From contig JANJXV010000161.1 of NCBI GenBank assembly GCA_024803745.1, forward strand, positions 1,686,001 through 1,750,000: a stretch of DNA of 64,000 bases, in the 5' to 3' direction. Positions 33,601 to 45,530 of this stretch are shown here, in pieces (position 1 is the first letter of the stretch; each line of letters opens with the position of its first letter). Source of the DNA: Megascapheus bottae. Its lineage: Eukaryota; Chordata; Mammalia; Rodentia; Geomyidae. The notes beneath the pieces are model-generated. The model was not told the origin of the DNA. It made no database searches and saw only the letters and a list, made by a program, of their open reading frames with translations. The translations under genes were made by a program, and so were the position numbers.

Positions 33601-34519
33601 CTGTTGTAGGCACTCCGCCCTATAAATTTTCCTCTGAGTACTGCCTTTGTTGTGTCCCTAAGGAGTTGATATTTGTGTGCTCCTTATTGTTAAATTTCAT
33701 AAACAGTTGGATATCTGTTCTGATCTCTTCGATTACCCATTGTTTTTGATTCAACAATGTGTGGTACAGTCTCCATGAGTTACAGGGTTTTCCTTGGTGG
33801 AGATGTGTGTTCAGCTCCAATTTGATGCCTTTATGGTCTGAGAGTGTGCATGGAATAATTTCAGTGTTTCTGAATCTGTCCAGGTTTGCTTTATGGCCTA
33901 AGATGTGGTCTATTTTGGAAAATGTTCCATGTGCTGCTGAGAAAAACGTATATTGTGGTGTTACTGGGTGGAATATTCTGCAGATATCTGTTAGACCTAG
34001 TTGGTCTATATAGTTGTTCAGTTCTAAGGTTTCTCTGTTGAGTTTTTCCTTGTTGGTCTGTCCATAGGTGAGAGTGGTGTGTTAAACTCACCAACAATTA
34101 CTGTATTTCGATCTATGTATGGTTTCAGTCTAAGTAAAGTTTGCTTGATGAAGTTTGGAGCTCCGGGATTGGGTGTGTAAATGTTTAGGATTGTTATGTC
34201 TTCCGGGAGGAAAGATCCCTTTAGTAGTATGTAGTAACCTTCTTTGTCTTTTCTTACTAATTTTAGTTTGAAGTCTGTTGTATCTGATAGGAGGATGGCA
34301 CCTCTAGCCTGTTTATGGGGGCAGTTAGCTTGATATAGTTTATTCCAACCTCTCCCTTTCAAAAGATGATTGTTTTTGGGTAAGATGTGTCTCTCGAAGT
34401 CAGCAGATCGATGGCTCTTGCTTTTTGATCCAACTAGATAACCTATGCCGTTTAATTGGAGAGTTAAGTCCATTGATATTGAGAGTTAGGATTGAGAGAT
34501 ATTTATTAGTTCCTACCAT
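30679..34519 (-). pseudogene. L1 ORF2 of U1, long open RT/C-terminal part
   Basis: The full span is 3841 nt (about 1280 codons), close to the 1275 residues of human L1 ORF2p. The last 687 codons (32742-30679) are one open frame: [36 protein letters not shown], and a complete Cys motif [16 protein letters not shown]. Upstream the frame is broken by the shared 1-nt loss before [11 protein letters not shown], the TGA before LQETH, and further stops at about 33.0-33.6 kb. Catalytic residues are visible, but a full polyprotein cannot be made. Confidence 0.9.
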
Positions 34520-34566
34520 TTTTAAAAGCTTTTAGTAGGGCCTGTGTATTGACAGTTCTGTGGTCC

Positions 34567-35750
34567 TTAGATGGTATGCTGTTTAGGTGCCTTTTCTTTC
34601 CCTATATTGCATTTATTTTGGTTTTCTATGTATAGAGCATCTTTGAGAATTCTCTGTAGTGTTGGTTTTGTTTCGACATATTGTTGCAGCTTTTCCCTGG
34701 AATGGAATGTTTTTATTTTTCCCTCAGTTATGAATGAGAGCTTAGCTGGCTACAGTATTCTTGGTTGGTAGTTATTTGATTTAAGGGCATGACATATATG
34801 CTTCCAGTCACTTCGTGCTTGCATGGTCTCTGCTGAGAAATCTGGGGTTATTCTGATTGGTTTGCCTTTGTAGGTTACTGATCCCTTTTCCCTGGCTACC
34901 TTTAGGATCTTTCCTTTCGTTTCTATTGATCCAGTTCGGATCACAATGTGGCGGTGGGATGTTCTTTTCTGGTCAGGTCTGTTTGGGGTTCTAAAAGCTT
35001 CTCGTATCTGGATGGGCCTGCCTTTCTGGATATTTGGGAAATTCTCTGAGATGATTCCCTGAAGTATATTTCCAAATCCATTGACCTCTTTCTCCACGCC
35101 CTCCTCAATACCAACTAGCCTTAAATTAGGCTTCCTAATTGTATCTTGGGCCTCCTGAAGCGCTCTCTCATATTTCCTAGATTTGGATTGACTCATTTTC
35201 TGTTCTTTATAATACCTAAATTATCTTCAGCCACGGAAATTCTCTCCTCTGCAATGTCTAACCTGCTATCAAAGCTATCTACTTTATTTTTCATCTCCGT
35301 TGCTTCTAATTGCTCACTTTTGATGCCTTGCATCCCTTGTTTTAGATCATGTATGGATTTCTTTATCTCCTTGATTTCCTTTTGAGTGGTTAGCTCAGTA
35401 GCTTTATTTTCTTTGGACATTTGCTGGAGTTTGGTCACGTTTTTATTTGTGGATTCTTTGAATTCATCCATCTTTCTTTGAGAAACCTTTATCATGTCCT
35501 CCTTTATGGCTTCTTCTTTTTCACTTATCACCTTGCTTTTGCTTTCCTCTTGTTCAGGTATGGCTTCCTCCATTATCTCTTTCTTTATATTTTCACATTT
35601 TTCATTAATGATGTTTATCAATTGCATTTGTGTAGCAATTGGAAGACTCTCCTCTAGGTTTGCCAGTGACTGTTCCATTGTCTGTTTACATTGGGTGGGG
35701 GATGTTGTTTCTTGATTTGACATTTTTCTTGAGTTTCTTTTTCTGCCCAT
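34567..35750 (-). pseudogene. L1 ORF1 of U1, frameshifted
   Basis: Frames 35750-35193 (185 codons) and 35196-34750 (148 codons) are separated by the same 4-nt loss as in U0, U2 and U4. The premature TAG after NYQPRIL is present. Differences from U2 include Thr for Arg in the coiled coil (LEATEMKN versus LEAREMKN) and Leu for Val (SIHDLKQ versus SIHDVKQ). Confidence 0.9.
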
Positions 35751-36310
35751 TTGAAAATGGGAGCATGATAACTACTAAATACGATTATAGTTTTTCAGAT
35801 ATAACCAACCTAGACCTCTGTAGCTGGCAGACACTAGATGTTCACAAGTTTTGATTGGTATTATCACTCTTTCTTTGTGTGCACTTACAGACCAGCCTAA
35901 TACAACCACTGATAAGCGATTTATACCCAAAACAATAAGCCTCTCAATCCAATCTCTATTGTCTTTAAGTCCCTCTGAGCCTAGAGAATAATTAACCACC
36001 TACATATACAATATTGCTCAACAGCCATCAAGTGTAGATCCGTGCAGTATAAGGGTTGAAAGACGAGCAGAGGTCCAGAGATAGAAAAAAAGAATGAGAG
36101 AGGTCAGGGGAGGTGCAAGAGGATTAACGTAGGAGTGTAAGAATATTGTAGTAATGAAGAAAAGTTATAGCATAAGGATAACTGACCTAAGTTGTTTAAG
36201 TAGGTAGCATATTTGAGTACAAAGTTTGGAAAGTATTAGAATAAAACTTATGTGTTGCTGCACGACTAGCTCTTAGCCCAACCAGTGGCCTCACAGTGGA
36301 CCATGGGATG

Positions 36311-37686
36311 GATCTGTTTTTCTTGTCTACGTTGAGGGAAAGGGGTATTTCACAAGATGCAGAGGCGAAGATTTCAGAAGGAAATGCTGAGTGAATTAGC
36401 TCGCAAATAGCATTTTCATTTTCTTTAATTTTTCTGCCAGTCTTGGGCCTTGAATTCAGGGCCTGAGCACTGTCCTCGGGTTTTCTCAAGTCTAGCCCTC
36501 TGCCACTTGAGCCACAGTGCCACATCTAGATTTTCTATCTATGTGGTACTGAGCAATCAAACCCAGATCTTTATGGATGCTAGGCAAGCACTCTACCACT
36601 ATGCCAAACTCTCAACCCTGACATAGTAATTATAAAGTCATCATCATCATCATCATCATAATATCCAAATATCCTTTCTCCTACAAAGAATGAACACATA
36701 ACTGTGTCTAATGCTTTTTTTTTAATTTCACTAATTCTTCTGTGTTTTTCCCTCTTTCATATTTTACACATGACAGCAAAGCTAATCATCAGGAAAAAAT
36801 TGATTAGGATACAGAAACCTAATAATATCTTAGTAGATTGACGTCAAAAATGTGTGCAAGATGCCCTGTGTGTTTGACCTAGTGGGAGAGTCCTTGGCTA
36901 CCAAGCAGTAAGCCTCAGGTTTGATTCCTCATTACCACATACATAGAAAACGCTGCAAGTGGTGCTGTGGCTCGGTGGGACAGCTAAAGCCTAAAGAAAG
37001 CCCAAGAACAATGTTCACACTCTGATGTCAAGTCCCAAGACTAGCAAAAACAAAAAAAAATTCGACAAGGGGCAAAATGCAGGCAGAGAAGGCACTGTGA
37101 AGCAAATGTTTTGTAAAGGATGAGGGCAATATTGACCCTTAAGTCTGGATCTTACCTAAGAAAGTCTCCTTGAGCCTGAGACCCGACTGGTAGTTGGGCC
37201 TAGTGGAAGACATTGGGATTGGATAAATAAGGTGTGCTGTATACTACATCCACATGTATATTGTGAGACTGGAGGAGAGATTCAGCCTCTAGTATGTCTT
37301 TGGTGAGGTCTTTTGTGAGCAAGGATCTTTGGTCATTGGGCCCTGAAAGGTGACCCTGCCTCCCTCACACTGGAACAGAATATGGAACCCTGGTAACCAT
37401 GCCACTCTAACTAACAACCAGCTCAAGCCAGCTCACTTGGCCTGTGGCTCAGGAGGAAGAAAGATGTTGCTGTGCTGTTGCCAAAGGTCAGGAAACTCGA
37501 GTCTCAGGCATGGAAGTTGTGGATGTCTTACTCGAAGATGTACATGCTAGATCATTGCCAAGCCACAAATCCAGTATAACAGAACTTTCTCTAAGAAGAA
37601 GGCCAGGAAAATCCAGGGCAACCAGAGGTGGTAAATTTCTAAGAAGAAATGTATTTGACCCCATCATCCTCCCCACACACTACAAC
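36311..37686 (+). pseudogene. RalGDS-like first-exon block, U1
   Basis: Same layout as U0. The 66-codon frame (37350-37550) carries SHWNRIWNPGNHATL, with His/His/Leu shared only with U2, against Gln/Gln/Val in U0, U3 and U4. The ATC tract (about 36640) has six repeats followed by an added AAT-like interruption. Confidence 0.7.
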
Positions 37687-38104
37687 TTTCTTTTTTTTCA
37701 TTTTTTTATTGTAATTAGTAAAAGGGTTAGATGATATTTGCCAGATAGAAGGTGCATTAATTCACATACATTGATACCCTTTCACATGTCTTGGTACCCA
37801 TTTCCCTCCAACACCACACCCCCCACCCGTCTTGGTTTTCCCCCCTTCCCTATCAATTTTCAAATATCCAAATACAAATAAATTCAATATATCAGATAGC
37901 AAAGTGAGATACTATACCAATATGGGATAACCAAGGGACAGCAAGCGAGATGAGAGACAACATAGTATATTAAGGACAACAATCATTCATTATATGGCTT
38001 TTGTGTCAATATCCTGGAGGTCCTTTCAATTAGCTTCACATTATATGGTCTTATATATGGCCTTTTGCTCTATTGCCAATCTCTGCTAGTAGAGCCCAAG
38101 GTTT

Positions 38105-41100
38105 CTACTGATGATGACGAATGAGGGAAACCACTGAGCCTAAGTTCCTTTGAGTCTGGCTTACTTCACTTAATATGATTTGTTCTAAGTCATTCCATTT
38201 CCTAACAAATGGGGCGATGTCATTCTTTCTGACAGCAGCATGGAATTCCATTGTGTACAAATACCACAACTTGTTGATCCACTCATCACCTGAGGGACAT
38301 CTGGGTTGGTTCCATATCTTTGCTATGGTGAATAGTGCTGCAATGAACATTGTTGTGCTAGTGGGTTTAGTATGCCCTTGTTTCTGGATTGTTGGGTAAA
38401 TGCCAAGTACTGGAATTGCTGGGTCATAGGGGAGTTGTATGTTTAGCGTTTTGAGGCACTACCGCACTGCTTTCCATAGTGGTTGAAGGAGTTTGCACTC
38501 CCATCAACAATGTAGTAGTGATCCCTTCTGGCCACATCCCCTGCAGCATGTGTTGTCAGTCGTTTTCCTGATCTTGGCCATTCTAACTGGGGTTAGGTGG
38601 AATCTTAGACTTGTTTTGATTTGCATTTCTTTTATGACCAGAGATGTTGAGTATTTCTTCATGTGTCTATAGGCCATTTTTGTTTCTTCTTCAGAGAAGA
38701 CTCTCTTTACTTCTTTGGCCCATTTTTAATGGGATGGGTGTTACTTTGGAGGTTAGTTTTGGAGTGATTCAATTTTTTGAGTTGTTGATATATTTTAGAG
38801 ATGAGGCCTTGGTCCGTTGTTTGGTTGGTGAAGATCTTCTCCCACTCTGTAGGCTTCCTGATTAGTTTACTAGATATATCCGTTGCCATACAAAAGCTCT
38901 GCAGTTTAATTCAGTCCCACTTATCCAGCCTTTCTCTGATTTGTTGTGATTCTTGGTCCTTATTAAGAAAGTTTCGACCTGTGCCAAGGAGGCCTAGTGT
39001 ATCTCCTATTCCTTCCTGTAAACTTTTCAGTGTGTCAGCTTTTACATCCACGTCTTTGATCCATTTGGAGTTAATTCTAGTGCAAGGGGACAAAGAAGGA
39101 TCCAACTTTAGTTTTCTGCAGGTGTTTAACCAGTTCTGCCAGCACAAGTTGTTGAAGAGGCTATCTTTCTTCCATTCTATTTTTTTGGCTCCCTGGTCAA
39201 AGATTAGGTGGCCATAGGTCTGTGGTTTAATATCTGGGTCCGCAGTTCTACTCCATTGGACTTCAGGCCTGTTCTTGTGCCAGTACCAAGCTGTTTTGAG
39301 AATTATAGCTCTGTAATAGAGCCTTAAGTTTGGAATTGAAATTCCTCCAGCGCTGTTCTTTCTGCTAAGAAGTGTTTTTGCTATACGGGGTCTTTTATTA
39401 TTCCATATGAAATTTTGAATTGCCTCTTCTATGTCTTTAAAGAATGACATTGGATTGTTGATGGGTATTACATTGAATTTGTAGATAGCCCTTGGCAAGA
39501 TTGTCATTTTCACAATGTTGATTCTTCCAATCCAGGAGCATGGGAGGTTTTTCCATTTCCTTAGTTCTGCTTTAATTTCCTTTTTTAGGGTTTTAAAGTT
39601 TTCATCTAAACGGTCCTTTACATTCTTAGTTAAGCTAATTGCTAGGTACTTTATTTTCTTTGAGGCTATTGTGAAAGGATTTTCTTTCCTGATTATTGCC
39701 TCGTTCCTCTCAGTGTTGGCGTAAAGTAAGGCAGTTGATTTCTGAGGGTTGATTTTATGGCCTGCTACCCTTCTAAAGCTTTGAATCAGCTCAAGGAGCT
39801 TGGGAGTAGAGTCTATAGGATTCTTTAAATACAGAATCATGTCATCGGCAAAGAGGTATAGTTTTATTTCCTTTTTCCCTACTTGGATCCCCTTTATGCT
39901 TGCTTCTTGCCTTATTGCACTGCCTAGGAATTCTAGTACTATGTTAAAAAGGAGTGGAGAGAGTGGGCATCCTTGTCCCGTTCCTGATTTTAGAGGGAAT
40001 GGCTTTAGATTTTCACCATTAAGTATAATACTAGCAGTGGGTTTCTCATACACAGCCTTTATTACATTGAGAAATGTTGCATGGATTCCTAGTTTCTCCA
40101 CATCTTTTAACATAAAGGGGTTTTGGATCTTGTCAAATGCCTTTTCCGCATCTATTGAGACAATCATGTGATTTTATCCCTGCTCCTGTTGATGTGTTGA
40201 ATTATATTAATTGATTTGTGTATGTTGAACCAGCTTTGCCTCCCTGTGATGAATCCAGTTTGATCATAGTGTATATTTTTTTTGATGAGTTGTTGTAGAA
40301 GGTTGGCCAGTATTTTGTTGAGAAGTTTTGCATCGATGTTCATCAAAGAAATGGGTCTATAGATCTCTTTCTTTGATGAATCTCTGTCTGGTTTGGGGAT
40401 GAGGGATATGCTGGCTTCACAGAATCAGTTTAGTAAAGAACCTTCATTTTCAATTTCGTTGAAGAGCTTGAGGAGTATTGGTGTGAGCTCTGCTTTGAAG
40501 ACCTTATAGAATTCAGCTGTGAATCCATCTGGCCCTGGGCTCTTTTTAAGTGGAAGTTGTCTAATTTCCATTTGTATTTCAGAGCTTGGAATAGGACTGT
40601 TGAGTTAGGTTAGCTCTTCTTGGTTCAGTGTGTGTATGCTAATATTATCTAGGAATTCATCCATTTCTTCTAGATTCTCAAATTTGTTGGCGTAAAGGTT
40701 TGAGAAGTATTCCCTCATGATATTCTGGATCTTGGTAATTTCTGTCGTGATATTACCATTTTCATCTGCGATTTTGTTTATTTCGATATGCTCTCTTCTT
40801 TTTTTGGTAAGATTTGCTAAGGGCTTGTCAATTTTGTTAATTCATTCAAGAACCAACTCCTTGTTTTGTTGATTCTTTCTATAGATTTTTTATTCCAAAT
40901 CATTTAATTCTGCTTTGATTTTAATAATTTGCTTTCTCCTAATGGGTTTAGGGTTGGTTTGTTGCTCTTTTTCCAGGAGGTTAAGGTGAGACATTAACTA
41001 GTTGGTTTGCCATTTTTCCAACTTGCTGTTGTAGGCACTCCGCCCTATAAATTTTCCTCTGAGTACTGCCTTTGTTGTGTCCCTAAGGAGTTGATATTTG

Positions 41101-41944
41101 TGTGCTCCTTATTGTTAAATTTCATAAACAGTTGGATATCTGTTCTGATCTCTTCGATTACCCATTGTTTTTGATTCAACAATGTGTGGTACAGTCTCCA
41201 TGAGTTACAGGGTTTTCCTTGGTGGAGATGTGTGTTCAGCTCCAATTTGATGCCTTTATGGTCTGAGAGTGTGCATGGAATAATTTCAGTGTTTCTGAAT
41301 CTGTCCAGGTTTGCTTTATGGCCTAAGATGTGGTCTATTTTGGAAAATGTTCCATGTGCTGCTGAGAAAAACGTATATTGTGGTGTTACTGGGTGGAATA
41401 TTCTGCAGATATCTGTTAGACCTAGTTGGTCTATATAGTTGTTCAGTTCTAAGGTTTCTCTGTTGAGTTTTTCCTTGTTGGTCTGTCCATAGGTGAGAGT
41501 GGTGTGTTAAACTCACCAACAATTACTGTATTTCGATCTATGTATGGTTTCAGTCTAAGTAAAGTTTGCTTGATGAAGTTTGGAGCTCCGGGATTGGGTG
41601 TGTAAATGTTTAGGATTGTTATGTCTTCCGGGAGGAAAGATCCCTTTAGTAGTATGTAGTAACCTTCTTTGTCTTTTCTTACTAATTTTAGTTTGAAGTC
41701 TGTTGTATCTGATAGGAGGATGGCACCTCTAGCCTGTTTATGGGGGCAGTTAGCTTGATATAGTTTATTCCAACCTCTCCCTTTCAAAAGATGATTGTTT
41801 TTGGGTAAGATGTGTCTCTCGAAGTCAGCAGATCGATGGCTCTTGCTTTTTGATCCAACTAGATAACCTATGCCGTTTAATTGGAGAGTTAAGTCCATTG
41901 ATATTGAGAGTTAGGATTGAGAGATATTTATTAGTTCCTACCAT
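38105..41944 (-). pseudogene. L1 ORF2 of U2, broken
   Basis: The open RT frame is 418 codons (40167-38911), ending at a TGA where other units have Cys (WDCIKLQSF), a change shared with U3. A 1-nt loss at about 38725 (HPIKNGPKK in place of HPITKWAKD) is also shared with U3. [21 protein letters not shown] and PINNPMSFF are shared with U1. The TGA before LQETH is present. Confidence 0.9.
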
Positions 41945-41991
41945 TTTTAAAAGCTTTTAGTAGGGCCTGTGTATTGACAGTTCTGTGGTCC

Positions 41992-43175
41992 TTAGATGGT
42001 ATGCTGTTTAGGTGCCTTTTCTTTCCCTATATTGCATTTATTTTGGTTTTCTATGTATAGAGCATCTTTGAGAATTCTCTGTAGTGTTGGTTTTGTTTCG
42101 ACATATTGTTGCAGCTTTTCCCTGGAATGGAATGTTTTTATTTTTCCCTCAGTTATGAATGAGAGCTTAGCTGGCTACAGTATTCTTGGTTGGTAGTTAT
42201 TTGATTTAAGGGCATGACATATATGCTTCCAGTCACTTCGTGCTTGCATGGTCTCTGCTGAGAAATCTGGGGTTATTCTGATTGGTTTGCCTTTGTAGGT
42301 TACTGATCCCTTTTCCCTGGCTACCTTTAGGATCTTTCCTTTCGTTTCTATTGATCCAGTTCGGATCACAATGTGGCGGTGGGATGTTCTTTTCTGGTCA
42401 GGTCTGTTTGGGGTTCTAAAAGCTTCTCGTATCTGGATGGGCCTGCCTTTCTGGATATTTGGGAAATTCTCTGAGATGATTCCCTGAAGTATATTTCCAA
42501 ATCCATTGACCTCTTTCTCCACGCCCTCCTCAATACCAACTAGCCTTAAATTAGGCTTCCTAATTGTATCTTGGGCCTCCTGAAGCGCTCTCTCATATTT
42601 CCTAGATTTGGATTGACTCATTTTCTGTTCTTTATAATACCTAAATTATCTTCAGCCACGGAAATTCTCTCCTCTGCAATGTCTAACCTGCTATCAAAGC
42701 TATCTACTTTATTTTTCATCTCCCTTGCTTCTAATTGCTCACTTTTGATGCCTTGCATCCCTTGTTTTACATCATGTATGGATTTCTTTATCTCCTTGAT
42801 TTCCTTTTGAGTGGTTAGCTCAGTAGCTTTATTTTCTTTGGACATTTGCTGGAGTTTGGTCACGTTTTTATTTGTGGATTCTTTGAATTCATCCATCTTT
42901 CTTTGAGAAACCTTTATCATGTCCTCCTTTATGGCTTCTTCTTTTTCACTTATCACCTTGCTTTTGCTTTCCTCTTGTTCAGGTATGGCTTCCTCCATTA
43001 TCTCTTTCTTTATATTTTCACATTTTTCATTAATGATGTTTATCAATTGCATTTGTGTAGCAATTGGAAGACTCTCCTCTAGGTTTGCCAGTGACTGTTC
43101 CATTGTCTGTTTACATTGGGTGGGGGATGTTGTTTCTTGATTTGACATTTTTCTTGAGTTTCTTTTTCTGCCCAT
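41992..43175 (-). pseudogene. L1 ORF1 of U2, frameshifted
   Basis: Frames 43175-42618 and 42621-42175 are split by the 4-nt loss. The C-terminal 148 codons read the same as in U1. The N-terminal frame has LEAREMKN and SIHDVKQ as in U0, not U1. Confidence 0.9.
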
Positions 43176-43735
43176 TTGAAAATGGGAGCATGATAACTAC
43201 TAAATACGATTATAGTTTTTCAGATATAACCAACCTAGACCTCTGTAGCTGGCAGACACTAGATGTTCACAAGTTTTGATTGGTATTATCACTCTTTCTT
43301 TGTGTGCACTTACAGACCAGCCTAATACAACCACTGATAAGCGATTTACACGCAAAACAATAAGCCTCTCAATCCAATCTCTATTGTCTTTAAGTCCCTC
43401 TGAGCCTAGAGAATAATTAACCACCTACATATACAATATTGCTCAACAGCCATCAAGTGTAGATCCGTGCAGTATAAGGGTTGAAAGACGAGCAGAGGTC
43501 CAGAGATAGAAAAAAAGAATGAGAGAGGTCAGGGGAGGTGCAAGAGGATTAACGTAGGAGTGTAAGAATATTGTAGTAATGAAGAAAAGTTATAGCATAA
43601 GGATAACTGACCTAAGTTGTTTAAGTAGGTAGCATATTTGAGTACAAAGTTTGGAAAGTATTAGAATAAAACTTATGTGTTGCTGCACGACTAGCTCTTA
43701 GCCCAACCAGTGGCCTCACAGTGGACCATGGGATG

Positions 43736-45112
43736 GATCTGTTTTTCTTGTCTACGTTGAGGGAAAGGGGTATTTCACAAGATGCAGAGGCGAAGATTTC
43801 AGAAGGAAATGCTGTGAGTGAATTAGCTCGCAAATAGCATTTTCATTTTCTTTAATTTTTCTGCCAGTCTTGGGCCTTGAATTCAGGGCCTGAGCACTGT
43901 CCTCGGGTTTTCTCAAGTCTAGCCCTCTGCCACTTGAGCCACAGTGCCACATCTAGATTTCCTATCTATGTGGTACTGAGCAATCAAACCCAGATCTTTA
44001 TGGATGCTAGGCAAGCACTCTACCACTATGCCAAACTCTCAACACTGACATAGTAATTATAAAGTCATCATCATCATCATCATCATAATATCCAAATATC
44101 CTTTCTCCTACAAAGAATGAACACATAACTGTGTCTAACGCTTTTTTTTAATTTCACTAATTCTTCTGTGTTTTTCCCTCTTTCATATTTTACACATGAC
44201 AGCAAAGCTAATCATCAGGAAAAAATTGATTAGGATACAGAAACCTAATAATATCTTAGTAGATTGACGTCAAAAATGTGTGCAAGATGCCCTGTGTGTT
44301 TGACCTAGTGGGAGAGTCCTTGGCTACCAAGCAGTAAGCCTCAGGTTTGATTCCTCATTACCACATACATAGAAAACGCTGCAAGTGGTGCTGTGGCTCG
44401 GTGGGACAGCTAAAGCCTAAAGAAAGCCCAAGAACAATGTTCACACTCTGATGTCAAGTCCCAAGACTAGCAAAAACAAAAAAAAATTCGACAAGGGGCA
44501 AAATGCAGGCAGAGAAGGCACTGTGAAGCAAATGCTTTGTAAAGGATGAGGGCAATATTGACCCTTAAGTCTGGATCTTACCTAAGAAAGTCTCCTTGAG
44601 CCTGAGACCAGACTGGAAGTTGGGCCTAGTGGAAGACATTGGGATTGGATAAATAAGGTGTGCTGTATACTACATCCACATGTATATTGTGAGACTGGAG
44701 GAGAGATTCAGCCTCCAGTATGTCTTTGGTGAGGTCTTTTGTGAGCAAGGATCTTTGGTCATTGGGCCCTGAAAGGTGACCCTGCCTCCCTCACACTGGA
44801 ACAGAATATGGAACCCTGGTAACCATGCCACTCTAACTAACAACCAGCTCAAGCCAGCTCACTTGGCCTGTGGCTCAGGAGGAAGAAAGATGTTGCTGTG
44901 CTGTTGCCAAAGGTCAGGAAACTCGAGTCTCAGGCATGGAAGTTGTGGATGTCTTACTCGAAGATGTACATGCTAGATCATTGCCAAGCCACAAATCCAG
45001 TATAACAGAACTTTCTCTAAGAAGAAGGCCAGGAAAATCCAGGGCAACCAGAGGTGGTAAATTTCTAAGAAGAAATGTATTTGACCCCATCATCCTCCCC
45101 ACACACTACAAC
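43736..45112 (+). pseudogene. RalGDS-like first-exon block, U2
   Basis: Nearly identical to the U1 block, with the 66-codon frame at 44776-44976 reading the same as in U1. The ATC tract (about 44066) has six repeats. Confidence 0.7.
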
Positions 45113-45530
45113 TTTCTTTTTTTTCATTTTTTTATTGTAATTAGTAAAAGGGTTAGATGATATTTGCCAGATAGAAGGTGCATTAATTCACATACATTGA
45201 CACCCTTTCACATGTCTTGGTACCCATTTCCCTCCAACACCACACCCCCCACCCGTCTTGGTTTTCCCCCCTTCCCTATCAATTTTCAAATATCCAAATA
45301 CAAATAAATTCAATATATCAGATAGCAAAGTGAGATACTATACCAATATGGGATAACCAAGGGACAGCAAGCGAGATGAGAGACAACATAGTATATTAAG
45401 GACAACAATCATTCATTATATGGCTTTTGTGTCAATATCCTGGAGGTCCTTTCAATTAGCTTCACATTATATGGTCTTATATATGGCCTTTTGCTCTATT
45501 GCCAATCTCTGCTAGTAGAGCCCAAGGTTT

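Larger units (their letters stand above)
30267..36310 (-). mobile_element. L1 of unit U1, near full length
   Basis: About 6.04 kb from poly(T) at 30267 through the 3' UTR, ORF2 (30679-34519), ORF1 (34567-35750) and a 560-nt 5' region. Insertion point on the 3' side is 'actacaac', as deduced from the uninterrupted relative at 6185. Its 5' two-thirds is almost identical to that of U2. Confidence 0.95.
37687..43735 (-). mobile_element. L1 of unit U2, near full length
   Basis: Same structure as U1. Its 3' third (to about 39.05 kb) resembles U3, its middle and 5' part resemble U1, and a patch near ORF1 carries U0-type bases. It is therefore a mosaic. Confidence 0.95.

Noticed and set aside
30267..36310. 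An active, retrotransposition-competent L1
   Set aside because: No unit has both ORFs intact. ORF1 has an early stop in all readable units, and ORF2 has at least one frame break in each.
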